Below are positions 25,190 through 33,227 of a DNA stretch of 64,000 bases, piece by piece; positions within the stretch are counted from its first letter, which is position 1, and each line of letters starts with the position of its first letter. The notes beneath the pieces were generated by a model that had not been told where the DNA came from, did not search any database, and saw only the letters and a list, made by a program, of their open reading frames with translations. Source of the DNA: Clostridiales bacterium (GTDB lineage: Bacteria; Bacillota; Clostridia; Saccharofermentanales; Saccharofermentanaceae); assembly GCA_017510605.1 (NCBI GenBank), contig JAFWMQ010000007.1:1-64000 (forward strand). The letters run 5' to 3'. The position numbers were made by a program, and so were the translations under genes.

Positions 25190-25276
25190 TGTGACTGTTT
25201 TTCGATTTCAGGAACAAAAAAGTGCAAATCATCGTCAAAATGTATTTATTTGTGACTGATTTTCGAATTTAGGAAC
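25190..25276. repeat. Imperfect 26-nt direct repeat
   Basis: Two copies (25190-25215 and 25251-25276) of a TGTGACTG-T/A-TTTTCGA-T/A-TT-C/T-AGGAAC sequence match at 23 of 26 positions. Their starts are 61 nt apart. No function is known. Confidence 0.65.
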
Positions 25277-25354
25277 TGAAGTCTTTTTTACATAATGATA
25301 TATTCAAATCATCTTTGAGATTATTCCCACTAATTTTCCGAAGAGCCTATAAAA

Positions 25355-25383
25355 AGGAGCTTTCCCGTTTTGAGAAAGCCCCT
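25355..25383 (-). terminator. Terminator-like hairpin in the repeat region
   Basis: On the minus strand AGGGGCTTTC pairs with GAAAGCTCCT (one mismatch), and the transcript continues into TTTTTA. It would end transcription coming from the DUF3592 gene upstream, or from a lost gene in between. Confidence 0.6.
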
Positions 25384-25636
25384 AATAGATAAATTATAAA
25401 TTCGACATTGAATCAATCGAATAACATCTGCACTTTACTGTCTGCTCGGGAAAAAGACCCTCTACACATATGCAATATCCGGGTTTGTTCGGGAGGGCAA
25501 AAGTGTTTAATCCATCACCGCCATACTTCGTTATGTTTTGAGTATGCTTTCCCGAAAACAACTCAGGATTAAGAAAGTTTAACGATTGTGTAAGCAATAA
25601 ACAAAAAGACTTTCAATACGTTTTATTTCATCAGGT

Positions 25637-26011
25637 TCAGAATATACCCATCTTATGAAGCTGATAATATAAAAGGAAGCCACCTAAAACAATAGCGGCA
25701 ATACCATAAATGTATTCAGTAGCTGATCCCTCGATATCAACAAACTTTCTGTTGGAAGGATTGAAAACGATCCTGACAGTATCACCTTCCTGATATTTGA
25801 ACTTGGAGGGATTAGCAGGAACACCGCCGGGAAGAATTAACTCCTCACCTTCATAATTAAATTTGAAAACAGGATACTGTGTTCCCCTCTCGTCCTGGAA
25901 ACCCGTAAGCGTTGCATCAATATGAGCACCCTTCTTACGATGGATCGTACACTTAATGATAAGATAAAAACCGACAAAGACTATAAGTCCGTAAAAAATT
26001 ACAAAAAACAT
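25637..26011 (-). CDS. DUF3592 membrane protein
   Basis: This 124-residue protein has a helix at each end (about residues 2-21 and 98-116) and a small beta domain between them. The pattern IDATLTGFQDERGTQYPVFKFNYEGEEL, then YQEGDTVRIVFNPSNRKF, is characteristic of DUF3592. These proteins are common in bacteria beside other accessory genes; the function is unknown. It is followed by the repeat-rich gap, and preceded by the PH-domain-like gene with a 67-nt gap on the same strand. Confidence 0.85.
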   Translation of the reverse strand: MFFVIFYGLIVFVGFYLIIKCTIHRKKGAHIDATLTGFQDERGTQYPVFKFNYEGEELILPGGVPANPSKFKYQEGDTVRIVFNPSNRKFVDIEGSATEYIYGIAAIVLGGFLLYYQLHKMGIF

Positions 26012-26078
26012 AATTTCTCCTTCATATATTTTTATAGTTTTATGGAAAACACTTTAATACCTTAACAATTCATTATAT

Positions 26079-26795
26079 TTATATGTAACCGTTCTTTTCC
26101 AGAATGGCCTTAATGTTATCCTTTTCTTCCGTAACCAGGTTTTGGATGGCAGCGCTATTTAGATCCGCTGAAATGATTATCGTATGTGATAAGCCTTCTT
26201 GAATAAATCCTATTGCGCTTATCTGCTCACGGGGTATGATACGCTCGGTAGTGTTTAATGTACTCTTTGTGAAGAAGATAATCCTTTTGTTTGTTATGGC
26301 TCCAACAAAAGGGACACCCGCACCGCCCGCATATCCTTTGGCTTCTTTATCCGTGCCTATCATCAGCTGACAAGCAGTTTCGAATGCGAGCAGTAATTTC
26401 TCATCCTCTTCGAACATGTCCATGATAATCTTCATGCGTTCACAAAACCAACCCGAAAATGCCCCAAGCTCCGTAAGTGAATGAGATTTACAAAACTCAA
26501 ATATCTCTAGCGGATCTTTCATTGTCTGAAGGCTTTCCGCACCGGTAAGGAATGCTTCTTTCAACATCCCGATTACTTCAGCTACTGCCTTTAGGGCTTT
26601 ATCAAAATCTGCCTTATCGATCTTAAACCCCTTATGTTTTCCTTTATAAGTAATATCAACAGTCGCTCCAAGGAAAGGGTTAACCCATATATTTGAAATG
26701 TGAATATAAGGATAAGCATCTTCTCCGCATACAAGTCTGTCATCAAAGAAATGCAGATCAGGGTTTTTCTTATGACCGCGAATGATAACATCCAT
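26079..26795 (-). CDS. Protein with bacterial PH-like domain
   Basis: This 238-residue soluble protein has two recognisable parts. The N-terminal 65 residues form a small domain (PYIHISNIWVNPFLGATVDITYKGKHKGFKID). The C-terminal part (about residues 150-238) looks like a bacterial pleckstrin-homology domain of the bPH_3 type: GAITNKRIIFFTKSTLNTTERIIPREQISAIGFIQEG, with the usual strand order and terminal helix. The middle is helical. Such domains usually bind proteins or membranes. A TGGAGG-like site (CCGGAGG region) precedes the ATG. No catalytic motif is seen. Confidence 0.72.
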   Translation of the reverse strand: MDVIIRGHKKNPDLHFFDDRLVCGEDAYPYIHISNIWVNPFLGATVDITYKGKHKGFKIDKADFDKALKAVAEVIGMLKEAFLTGAESLQTMKDPLEIFEFCKSHSLTELGAFSGWFCERMKIIMDMFEEDEKLLLAFETACQLMIGTDKEAKGYAGGAGVPFVGAITNKRIIFFTKSTLNTTERIIPREQISAIGFIQEGLSHTIIISADLNSAAIQNLVTEEKDNIKAILEKNGYI

Positions 26796-27055
26796 ATTGT
26801 TTTTCCTCCGGCAGACGCTTCAATTAAGTAATTATACCCAACGGATAAATTATACCAACAATTGAAATCTAAAACATTCATGGATAAACTGACTTTATTC
26901 AACATCTTTATAACATGAACTGTTATCATGATATCAGAATTATGAGGGAGCAGTATTTGTTATAAATATCAGGAAAATTACGGTTGTTTTATTGATTGCT
27001 GTAATCTGCATATGCACATGATTTCACTCTGTATCCTATGACAAAAGAGGGCTGA
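26796..27055. other. Intergenic gap with possible gene remnant
   Basis: No complete gene. On the plus strand, GAGGGAG at 26944-26950 is followed by an in-frame stretch (about 26962-27021) that would encode INIRKITVVLLIAVICICT and then stop. It resembles the signal peptide of a lipoprotein but lacks an ATG, so it is probably a remnant. Confidence 0.25.
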
Positions 27056-27730
27056 TTATCCAATCTTATTCCCAAAATAGTATTTGGTCCCGGGCTCGGG
27101 ATTTATCTCAGCTAACATTTTTACGAATTCGAAAATCCGGGCTGTCTTTTCATCCGTTATTATTTCTCCGCTTGAGACAGGACATTCAATACCAAAGGAA
27201 TTCGAAAGTATATCCGTAAGAGTCGAAGCATAGAATGGGCGGTTAGCACTCCTGCAGCTCATCACAATTGTAATAAGTTCTTTGGTCAGGCTGCCGTAAT
27301 TGATCACCTGGCCTTTGAAATAATACTTTTGCAGGTCATTGGTTTGGGAGAAATCCACAAATTCTTTTCCGCACTCTTCTACGTCAGAGATCTCCTCATC
27401 ACAGTATTTTCCGAGCATTTCCATTATGATCTGATGAATCCTGATTCCCGGTTCGGTATCTTCCCATTCTTCTAACAATGCCAACAAATAAGGAATCACC
27501 TGCAGTGAAAGGGATTCCTTAACATAAGCCAGGAAAACCTGAAGATATTCCTCGTCACCGGAAACGAAGAAGTCATTTAACAATACAAAATCTTCGTGTG
27601 TGCAAACAGCCATAAATGTCCGGCAGCCTTTTAAGAAAACGCTTTTATCTTCGCTCTTAACAAATTGGTTTACGAATTCTTTCTTGTTTTGGAAATTTCC
27701 GCTCTTAAACTCTGCAATATAATTATCCAT
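27056..27730 (-). CDS. Possible Imm47-like immunity protein
   Basis: This 224-residue protein is helical and acidic. Its N-terminal pattern (IAEFKSGNFQNKKEFVNQFVKS, then CRTFMAVCTHEDFVLL) and the LSLQVIPYLLALLEEWEDTEPG stretch match what I recall of the Imm47 family of polymorphic-toxin immunity proteins. I could not verify this. Residues about 40-130 could form HEAT-like helical pairs. No toxin gene is adjacent; orphan immunity genes are common in Firmicutes, where they protect against toxins of neighbours. A GAAAGG-like site precedes ATG. The function should be treated as provisional. Confidence 0.55.
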   Translation of the reverse strand: MDNYIAEFKSGNFQNKKEFVNQFVKSEDKSVFLKGCRTFMAVCTHEDFVLLNDFFVSGDEEYLQVFLAYVKESLSLQVIPYLLALLEEWEDTEPGIRIHQIIMEMLGKYCDEEISDVEECGKEFVDFSQTNDLQKYYFKGQVINYGSLTKELITIVMSCRSANRPFYASTLTDILSNSFGIECPVSSGEIITDEKTARIFEFVKMLAEINPEPGTKYYFGNKIG

Positions 27731-27776
27731 AGAAGTTACCTTTCTTTACCACGGACTCATTATAACATGTGAGTTA

Positions 27777-28808
27777 TTACGGTGCCTCGATCATGAACAG
27801 TGTCCCGTCAGATAGAAGTTTCTGAAGGCCATCACAGTCTCTCACGGAATAGACCTTATCGTTATAAACAAGGTATTTTCCGTCAACAAAATAGTAGTCG
27901 TGGACAAAGCCGTTCTCCGCCGTGAAGGAGATCTTAGTTACGTTATCTGATGCAAGAATTGTCGACGCATCCTCATTGCGTTCGGTCGCACTGAGCTCAT
28001 GCATTGCATCAGTAAAGAGTACGATTACTTCCGGGTTAATAGTGTCAGTAGCAAAATCAGGCTGCGTCTGCCCGGGACGTATTACTTCGATCCTTGTCAT
28101 GACCGGCTCAAGAAACTTAAGAAGGAGATCCTCCCTATCTGATTTCAGATATGTCGAATCGAAAACATATCTTCCGGACGGATCGAAGAAAATCGGTCTG
28201 TAAATACCCTGAGGTCCCGTCATCGAATAATTACCTTCTGAGCAGTCCCAAAGGAAATATTGGGTCCTGTAGATTGTAATGCTGTAAGTATTACTGCGAT
28301 TTTGCTCATAAATAACCGTTCCGCTGTAGTAATCCGGGAATCCAGGCTCTCCCGTTTGAAAACCCACATCATCGCCGAACTGTCTGACAAACGCCTCGAA
28401 TTCTTCATCAGAACCATCGATCTTGAGATTGCAGTCGGTAACGTAATCGTAGTACCAGCGGATATCAGTATCATGTGTGGTTGCACGGTAAGATTGTCCG
28501 CTTTTCCTGTATCCGCCGCCTCTGAGGATTATTCCTCTGTTGGCTATATAATCAGGGACCTCGGTAAGAACGTTTTTCCTGGTGTCTTCAATCGTGTATG
28601 CGGCTTGTGAATCATCGTGCGAATCATGGTCATCGTATTCACCGTTTGCACGCGCAAGACTAACCGATACTTCAATCTCTTTACTGACCTTTGCTGATTC
28701 GATTATCTCCGGAACGATTGCAATCACTCCGAGAAGGCTGAACACTATCGCTGCTACAATCAGCAGGATGTAAATCCAATGTTTTTTGTTTTTCTTTCCG
28801 TCAGCCAT
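27777..28808 (-). CDS. Membrane-anchored extracytoplasmic protein
   Basis: This 343-residue protein has a basic N-terminus (MADGKKNKKH), a single membrane helix (about residues 10-33), then an extracellular part of about 300 residues. The outer part starts with an acidic/His stretch (EYDDHDSHDDS) and continues with an aromatic-rich beta domain, RNSNTYSITIYRTQYFLWDC-like. The C-terminus reads FVHDYYFVDGKYLVYNDKVYSVRDCDGL. I recognise no family. Its start overlaps the end of the NUDIX gene by 8 nt on the same strand, so the two are translationally coupled. Confidence 0.72.
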   Translation of the reverse strand: MADGKKNKKHWIYILLIVAAIVFSLLGVIAIVPEIIESAKVSKEIEVSVSLARANGEYDDHDSHDDSQAAYTIEDTRKNVLTEVPDYIANRGIILRGGGYRKSGQSYRATTHDTDIRWYYDYVTDCNLKIDGSDEEFEAFVRQFGDDVGFQTGEPGFPDYYSGTVIYEQNRSNTYSITIYRTQYFLWDCSEGNYSMTGPQGIYRPIFFDPSGRYVFDSTYLKSDREDLLLKFLEPVMTRIEVIRPGQTQPDFATDTINPEVIVLFTDAMHELSATERNEDASTILASDNVTKISFTAENGFVHDYYFVDGKYLVYNDKVYSVRDCDGLQKLLSDGTLFMIEAP

Positions 28809-29328
28809 GTCCGCACTCCAGTTCCTGCTTTAAAAGCTCAAGCACCTGTTTTTCTCTTTTGATCATGATCTCATTGGAAAAATCATCTGTGGCATATACC
28901 GAATTAGTTGTGATTGCTTCATCTAAAGAAACTATCTGCAAAACAAATCTCGCCTCATTCTCGTAATCATCAAGTTCCTGGCTTATAGTTCCATCCTCGA
29001 CATCACAAAAGTAATAGTAGTTTTCCTGTTCAAAAATCGTATTGTTGCCTTGTGTGCTCTTTTGTCTCCGTAATACGCTTCCATATTCAGTGATAGTCTC
29101 TGGAATCACAACAAGACCGGCTTCTTCTCTCACCTCTCTGATGAGTGCTTCTTTCTTGTCTTCATCAACGTGGATCCCGCCGCCGGGAAACTTATAGTAT
29201 TTTTCCTTCTTGCTGTAAACGAGCGCAATCTTATCACCCTTCAAGATAATTGCCCTTGCAGACGGTCTGCGAAAAACGTTATCTGTATCGTTATAGTCCT
29301 TGAGATCCATCTCAAAAAGCCGTCTCAT
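28801..29328 (-). CDS. NUDIX hydrolase
   Basis: This 175-residue protein has an intact Nudix box: G50, E56, then R64-E65-V66 and E68-E69-A70-G71, matching the GX5EX7REUXEEXGU consensus. The strand before it (FRRPSARAIILKGDKIALVYS) is typical. These enzymes cleave nucleoside diphosphates linked to other groups; the substrate cannot be predicted. AAGGGGG lies just before the ATG. It is followed, with an 8-nt overlap, by the anchored protein gene at 27777, an unusual partner for a cytosolic enzyme. Confidence 0.9.
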   Translation of the reverse strand: MRRLFEMDLKDYNDTDNVFRRPSARAIILKGDKIALVYSKKEKYYKFPGGGIHVDEDKKEALIREVREEAGLVVIPETITEYGSVLRRQKSTQGNNTIFEQENYYYFCDVEDGTISQELDDYENEARFVLQIVSLDEAITTNSVYATDDFSNEIMIKREKQVLELLKQELECGHG

Positions 29329-29363
29329 CGGATCCCCCTTCGAACATTATTTTGTTATCTTGC

Positions 29364-29933
29364 TTACTTTGAATCTGTCCACCAATCCACTTCTTTACGA
29401 GGGATCTCAGTCTGACTCAGCAGAGTATAATCTTTCGTTTCATACTCACATCTGCAGTGTATATATTGCCCTTTATCATTATCGTATTTACTGACAGGAA
29501 CCGTCAGTGTCTTGCCGTCATCAGAATATGTGCAATACACATCCGTTGCCATAAATGTCCGTGGCAGCGAAACCTTTTTAACTACTTCAAAAGTCTCCAA
29601 AGATATTACATGAAAGTGTTTGCCGTGTTCCAGGACAACCATCTCCGAACCGTCAGATTTTACGTCACCGGTTACAAGATTATGGAATCCCATGATCGGA
29701 TCTAATCTCTTCTTCGTCTTCTTATCAAGGAAAATAACTCTTCCGGTTTTTATGCCGATCACATAACGATCCGTTATTATAATGCAGAAAGCTTCCGACC
29801 CTTCATAAGGATTGATCACTCTTCTCCAATAACCCTTGGGAAGATCGTGCTCTTTAAGAGCCCACGGGGCTTCCGCTGCTTCTTTCTGCATCTTATAAAG
29901 ACCTAACAGTAAATCTTCTCCACTAATTTCCAT
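29364..29933 (-). CDS. Conserved-looking unknown protein, beta-rich
   Basis: This 189-residue soluble protein has a helical start (LLLGLYKMQKEAAEAPWALKEHD) and then repeated beta-strand patterns (ITDRYVIGIKTGRVIFLDKKTKKRLDPIMG; EMVVLEHGKHFHVISLETFEVVKKV). They resemble propeller-blade or WD-like repeats, though too few to close a full propeller. No catalytic motif is seen. It stands 30 nt from the GNAT gene on one side and 35 nt from the NUDIX gene on the other, all on the minus strand. Function unknown. Confidence 0.65.
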   Translation of the reverse strand: MEISGEDLLLGLYKMQKEAAEAPWALKEHDLPKGYWRRVINPYEGSEAFCIIITDRYVIGIKTGRVIFLDKKTKKRLDPIMGFHNLVTGDVKSDGSEMVVLEHGKHFHVISLETFEVVKKVSLPRTFMATDVYCTYSDDGKTLTVPVSKYDNDKGQYIHCRCEYETKDYTLLSQTEIPRKEVDWWTDSK

Positions 29934-29963
29934 ATCAATCTTTCCCCCGTGTCTCCGCTCTGC

Positions 29964-30407
29964 TTACCGTTCCATCATGACTTTGTACTCAGGAGTTCCA
30001 TCTTCAAGCTTTTTATTATCGGTAAGATGAAATCCGTGAGCCTCATAGAATCTTATTGCATCCGTGTTCTTTTCGAGCACCCATAGGAATTTGACGTCAT
30101 ATTCCTTTTTTGCAAATTCGATCAATTTCGCACCTATCCCCTGTCCCTGAAAGAAATGCTCCACATATAACTCTACCACTTCTTTTCCCACTATCCGGAT
30201 AATGCCCTTAACAATGCCTTCATCTTCATAAACCCTGATGCTATCCAAAATCTCCGGGTTTGAATACTCCTCCGCCACCGGAATTACCTGAATCTCGCCA
30301 AATGAAACTGCATCGTTCCTGAAGATGACACGATAATTCATACGCTTAACAAAAACCAGGATCTCAGCAATTCTGGATATGTCTTCAATTGTTGCTTTTC
30401 TTATCAT
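29964..30407 (-). CDS. GNAT-family N-acetyltransferase
   Basis: This 147-residue protein has the GNAT fold by pattern. The acetyl-CoA-binding motif is VEHFFQGQGIGAKLIEFAKK (Q/RxxGxG/A), near residues 82-101, and the following NTDAIRFYEAHGF is the conserved motif B. Typical opening is MIRKATIEDISRIAEI. The substrate (amine, peptide or small molecule) cannot be inferred. Three GNAT genes are present in this window (also 39186-39713 and 58853-59305). Confidence 0.9.
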   Translation of the reverse strand: MIRKATIEDISRIAEILVFVKRMNYRVIFRNDAVSFGEIQVIPVAEEYSNPEILDSIRVYEDEGIVKGIIRIVGKEVVELYVEHFFQGQGIGAKLIEFAKKEYDVKFLWVLEKNTDAIRFYEAHGFHLTDNKKLEDGTPEYKVMMER

Positions 30408-30427
30408 AAAATCCCCGTTTGTTTACT

Positions 30428-30860
30428 TCATATTATTTCCCAATAATATTGTATAACATATTTCAGAGCTTTGAAAAAACTCTTGAACTGATCCTCTCCC
30501 TCCTCTATTTCGCAATCAACAAACAGGCCTTCTTCTGAATATGCAGTGACATGTCCGTCATATACAAAGATCAAGTACAGATTTCCATTGTGTATATTGG
30601 AACAGATTGGAAACATCGTTTATCTCTTCGCTATCGGCTGAACAATCGGTATTATAGATCTTATAGGAATTACCTTTTACCCGCATGCAATAGAAGGTCT
30701 GTTCTGAGATATTGTTTACATATGTATTACCAATAATGACAGAAGGCTGTTCAGAACTGCTGTCTTTGGAATTATTGCTTTTCGCAGAATCGTTTGAACA
30801 TCCTGCTATGAAAAGCGTAATAAGAAGAAGTATACAGATCGATAAACGCGATTTAATCAT
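30428..30860 (-). pseudogene. Frameshifted lipoprotein gene
   Basis: The 5' part (30860-30558) encodes a signal peptide with lipobox LFIAGC and a short acidic mature part, and stops early after 100 codons. A second reading frame (to 30428) continues with NIHNGNLYLIFVYDGHVTAYSEEG and a clean helical end. The two reading frames overlap around 30558-30616, and one extra base near 30590-30610 would join them into a protein of about 140 residues. It is probably a broken lipoprotein gene, or a sequencing error. The second frame alone has no ribosome-binding site. Confidence 0.6.
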
Positions 30861-30874
30861 TATTGCTTTCCTTT

Positions 30875-31834
30875 TCAGTTGATTACAAAGACCTTGTTTT
30901 CTCCGGTCCCGGCTGAAACATATTTGATCTGACCATTATTAAGATCAAGCTCATAATTTGTGGAATCAGAAAGTGATATAAACCTGTCATCCTGTGATCT
31001 GAACTTTCCTTCCGGGTCATCAAATGATTCAAAACCGTATGTGAAAGGAAACTCCTCATAGTTGTCCATACTGGATCTTCTTTCATCAGTAAATCCGAAG
31101 TACCTGATCGTTCCTGGATTTGATAATGCATATGTCGGATCCGCATGATAATACTTTCCGTCTATTCTTATAAGAGACCAGGAATGCGGAAACTGCTTAT
31201 TAAGCATCGAGTTGCAAACACACGCATCTATTCCGGCCTGACCGAGCAGGTAATCATAAGCACTTGCAAAATCCTGGCAGATACCATTCTCTTCCATGAT
31301 CGCAACATAAGAAGAAGTGTAGGTCGTATAAGTGAAATTCCTGGCAAAATAATCATAAATGGCGATTGCATTCTCCGCATCAGAATAACCGGCCTTGCAC
31401 GTCTCATCCAGGATCTGAATCACCTTATCATCAAACGCTTTAAGTTTTGTGAGGAACTCATCAGTTGACATACCGTAATCGATGTGCGCGACATTATCCG
31501 AATCGATATTGGTGACATTCGCATAGGCAAAGGCAATCGGCATATACTCACTCGCAAGCATTTTCAAGCGGGTTACAATCCTGAAATCACTGCTCTTGCA
31601 GATAAACTCAGTCTCTCCTTTGATCACGGCCTCGCAATAAGCACGGAATGTCTCTTCTGTATCTTCATCATATATTTCCCTGTAAAAATCAGAATAGACA
31701 AAAGTCTTCAACTCGTGATGGACCGCATCACCTTTGTTAGTTGCTTCCGTCTTAGTAACAGAACTGTTGCAGCCCGTACAGAATCCTGCAGCTAAAATTG
31801 CCATTGCACATATCAAACAGAATAATCTTTTCAT
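30875..31834 (-). CDS. Transglutaminase-like lipoprotein
   Basis: This 319-residue precursor has a signal peptide with the lipobox FCTGC, then a helical region and a transglutaminase-like (papain-fold) domain. The catalytic cysteine is in NGICQDFASAYDYLL, the histidine in FPHSWSLIRIDGKYYHADPTYA, and the aspartate follows in HADPT. Domains of this type crosslink or hydrolyse peptides at the cell surface. The start is ATG 31834, six nt after GGGGA; a further ATG upstream lacks a site. Proteins of this type often act with peptidoglycan or surface proteins; no specific target is indicated here. Confidence 0.85.
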   Translation of the reverse strand: MKRLFCLICAMAILAAGFCTGCNSSVTKTEATNKGDAVHHELKTFVYSDFYREIYDEDTEETFRAYCEAVIKGETEFICKSSDFRIVTRLKMLASEYMPIAFAYANVTNIDSDNVAHIDYGMSTDEFLTKLKAFDDKVIQILDETCKAGYSDAENAIAIYDYFARNFTYTTYTSSYVAIMEENGICQDFASAYDYLLGQAGIDACVCNSMLNKQFPHSWSLIRIDGKYYHADPTYALSNPGTIRYFGFTDERRSSMDNYEEFPFTYGFESFDDPEGKFRSQDDRFISLSDSTNYELDLNNGQIKYVSAGTGENKVFVIN

Positions 31835-31896
31835 AATAATCCCCATACAAAAAACTTAATATTCAAACACCTTCATTATACCAATATCAGAATAAA

Positions 31897-32589
31897 TCAG
31901 AGCAACTCGGATAGAGAATGGATCTTCGTAAATGATGTATCCACATCGGATGCCGGATTCGCGGCAATAAGTACAGGTGTAATACCAAGTTCAGCTGCAG
32001 CTGACAGATTTACAGGACTGTCATCAATAAAAACAGTATCTTTAGCATCTTGCCCGCATTTCTGCAGCGCATCCAGATACATCCGTCGGTCAGGCTTAAA
32101 CACACCCAAAGAGGAACTGTATGTGGCGAAGGAAAAGTATTGCAGCACATTCAACGCCCGCAGCTGATTATCAATACTTGGCCATGTATCCGAAATGATC
32201 CCGAGACTATGCGTTTTGCTGAGCGTTTGAATAACACTTTTCGCATCCGGATAAATGACATAATTATCCATGTTGTACGTTCTGTCTCGTGCTAAAGCCG
32301 AGATCTCATCATCAGTCAGATTCAGCTGTAAGCTCTCGGATATAATGCGGTAATATTGATAGAACTGTTCTGCTTCATCCTCTTCAGTAAGGACCAGATG
32401 ATCTTTTTCCAGATAAACCGCCCCTGCTTCTCTTGCTTTGCTGATCTTGGTCTCTGAACACCGCTTCAGACGATCTCCGGCAATCTCATAAAACAGGTTC
32501 GTAAACATCCAGTCTCCGGAAGCCGGATAATCTATGGTATATCCGACGTCGAAAAATATAACGGATTTATCTGACAAAAGATCGTGCAT
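31897..32589 (-). CDS. HAD-family hydrolase
   Basis: This 230-residue protein is an HAD-IA-type hydrolase. Motif I is FFDVGYTIDY (D-x-G-x-T: the second aspartate position is occupied by glycine, so phosphatase chemistry may be altered). Motif II is ISDTW, the lysine of motif III is in FKPDRRMY, and motif IV is FIDDSPVNL. The helical cap lies between motifs I and II. Likely a cytosolic small-molecule hydrolase. The replacement of the general acid/base aspartate is notable. Confidence 0.82.
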   Translation of the reverse strand: MHDLLSDKSVIFFDVGYTIDYPASGDWMFTNLFYEIAGDRLKRCSETKISKAREAGAVYLEKDHLVLTEEDEAEQFYQYYRIISESLQLNLTDDEISALARDRTYNMDNYVIYPDAKSVIQTLSKTHSLGIISDTWPSIDNQLRALNVLQYFSFATYSSSLGVFKPDRRMYLDALQKCGQDAKDTVFIDDSPVNLSAAAELGITPVLIAANPASDVDTSFTKIHSLSELL

Positions 32590-32634
32590 ATCAAGAATAT
32601 ATTACAGGACTTTCTATATTGTCCTCTTTCTGAT

Positions 32635-33177
32635 TTATGATTTGATGTATAACTTTATTGGTTCATCAGTCCATACCTGAGCTTCAATATAGCGTTCCGG
32701 ACCATGTGATCCATCATCATTCCAGTCCTGCGGCAAACCGTAACGGTCGATGATGACCAATATTTCTTCGTATGTATAAACCTTTTTTCTGTATTCTTTT
32801 CCGTCTTTTATGCGCGGGCTGAAGGCCGGCATGGAATCACCATAAGTAAACGAGATCTTGCGGGTGTCAAACTCCTCTATCGGAATCTTAATAACACCGG
32901 GATCTTCGAACCATGCACTGAGCCAGGGGCTGTGTTCCACGACAAGATAATGCGGCGAAGGAATATCCATTATGATGCCCTTATTCTCCGCTTCTTTCCG
33001 GACTATTCTTTCGCAGTTCATGCGCTTGGAGATATACCCTGTATCTCTTTGGGCAGTCTGCGAAGACGGCCTGTCGAGCTTTATCCTCTCGAGGACAGAA
33101 AATGCCTCATCCTTCGGAAGCGCTGTAAGGCTTCTAAAAGGACCGGAACGCTTATCATAATAGTGATAGAGATACAT
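32635..33177 (-). CDS. Conserved protein of unknown function
   Basis: This 180-residue protein begins MYLYHYYDKRSGPFRSLTAL and contains the strongly conserved-looking stretches YISKRMNCERIVRKEAENKG, HYLVVEHSPWLSAWFEDPGVIKIPIEEFD, ISFTYGDSMPAFSPR and YGLPQDWNDDG. I recall the same pattern from several Lachnospiraceae proteins, always without assigned function. No membrane helix or catalytic motif can be seen. It lies between an HAD hydrolase and a GGDEF protein on the same strand. Confidence 0.72.
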   Translation of the reverse strand: MYLYHYYDKRSGPFRSLTALPKDEAFSVLERIKLDRPSSQTAQRDTGYISKRMNCERIVRKEAENKGIIMDIPSPHYLVVEHSPWLSAWFEDPGVIKIPIEEFDTRKISFTYGDSMPAFSPRIKDGKEYRKKVYTYEEILVIIDRYGLPQDWNDDGSHGPERYIEAQVWTDEPIKLYIKS

Positions 33178-33227
33178 TTAACTTATTAAAACCTCAACGA
33201 TCTTACCTTCGCCAACGGCTCCAGATA

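Larger units (their letters stand above)
24834..25636. other. Gene-free, repeat-rich stretch
   Basis: About 800 nt without a convincing gene. It contains a 15-nt sequence (ATAAAAAGGAGCTTT) present twice, at 24940-24954 and 25349-25363; a three-stem hairpin at 25016-25067; a 26-nt direct repeat at 25190-25215 and 25251-25276; and a terminator-like hairpin at 25355-25383. A minus-strand open frame of 67 codons (25394-25597) has no ribosome-binding site and starts at TTG; I do not call it. The stretch may be a decayed small mobile element or a structured RNA locus. Confidence 0.55.

Noticed and set aside
24996..25259. Plus-strand open frame of 87 codons in the repeat region
   Set aside because: It overlaps the three-way hairpin and the direct repeat, lacks a ribosome-binding site, and has a composition unlike the real genes.
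25394..25597. Minus-strand open frame of 67 codons before a terminator-like hairpin
   Set aside because: It starts at TTG without a ribosome-binding site and matches no pattern; likely chance coding or a repeat remnant.
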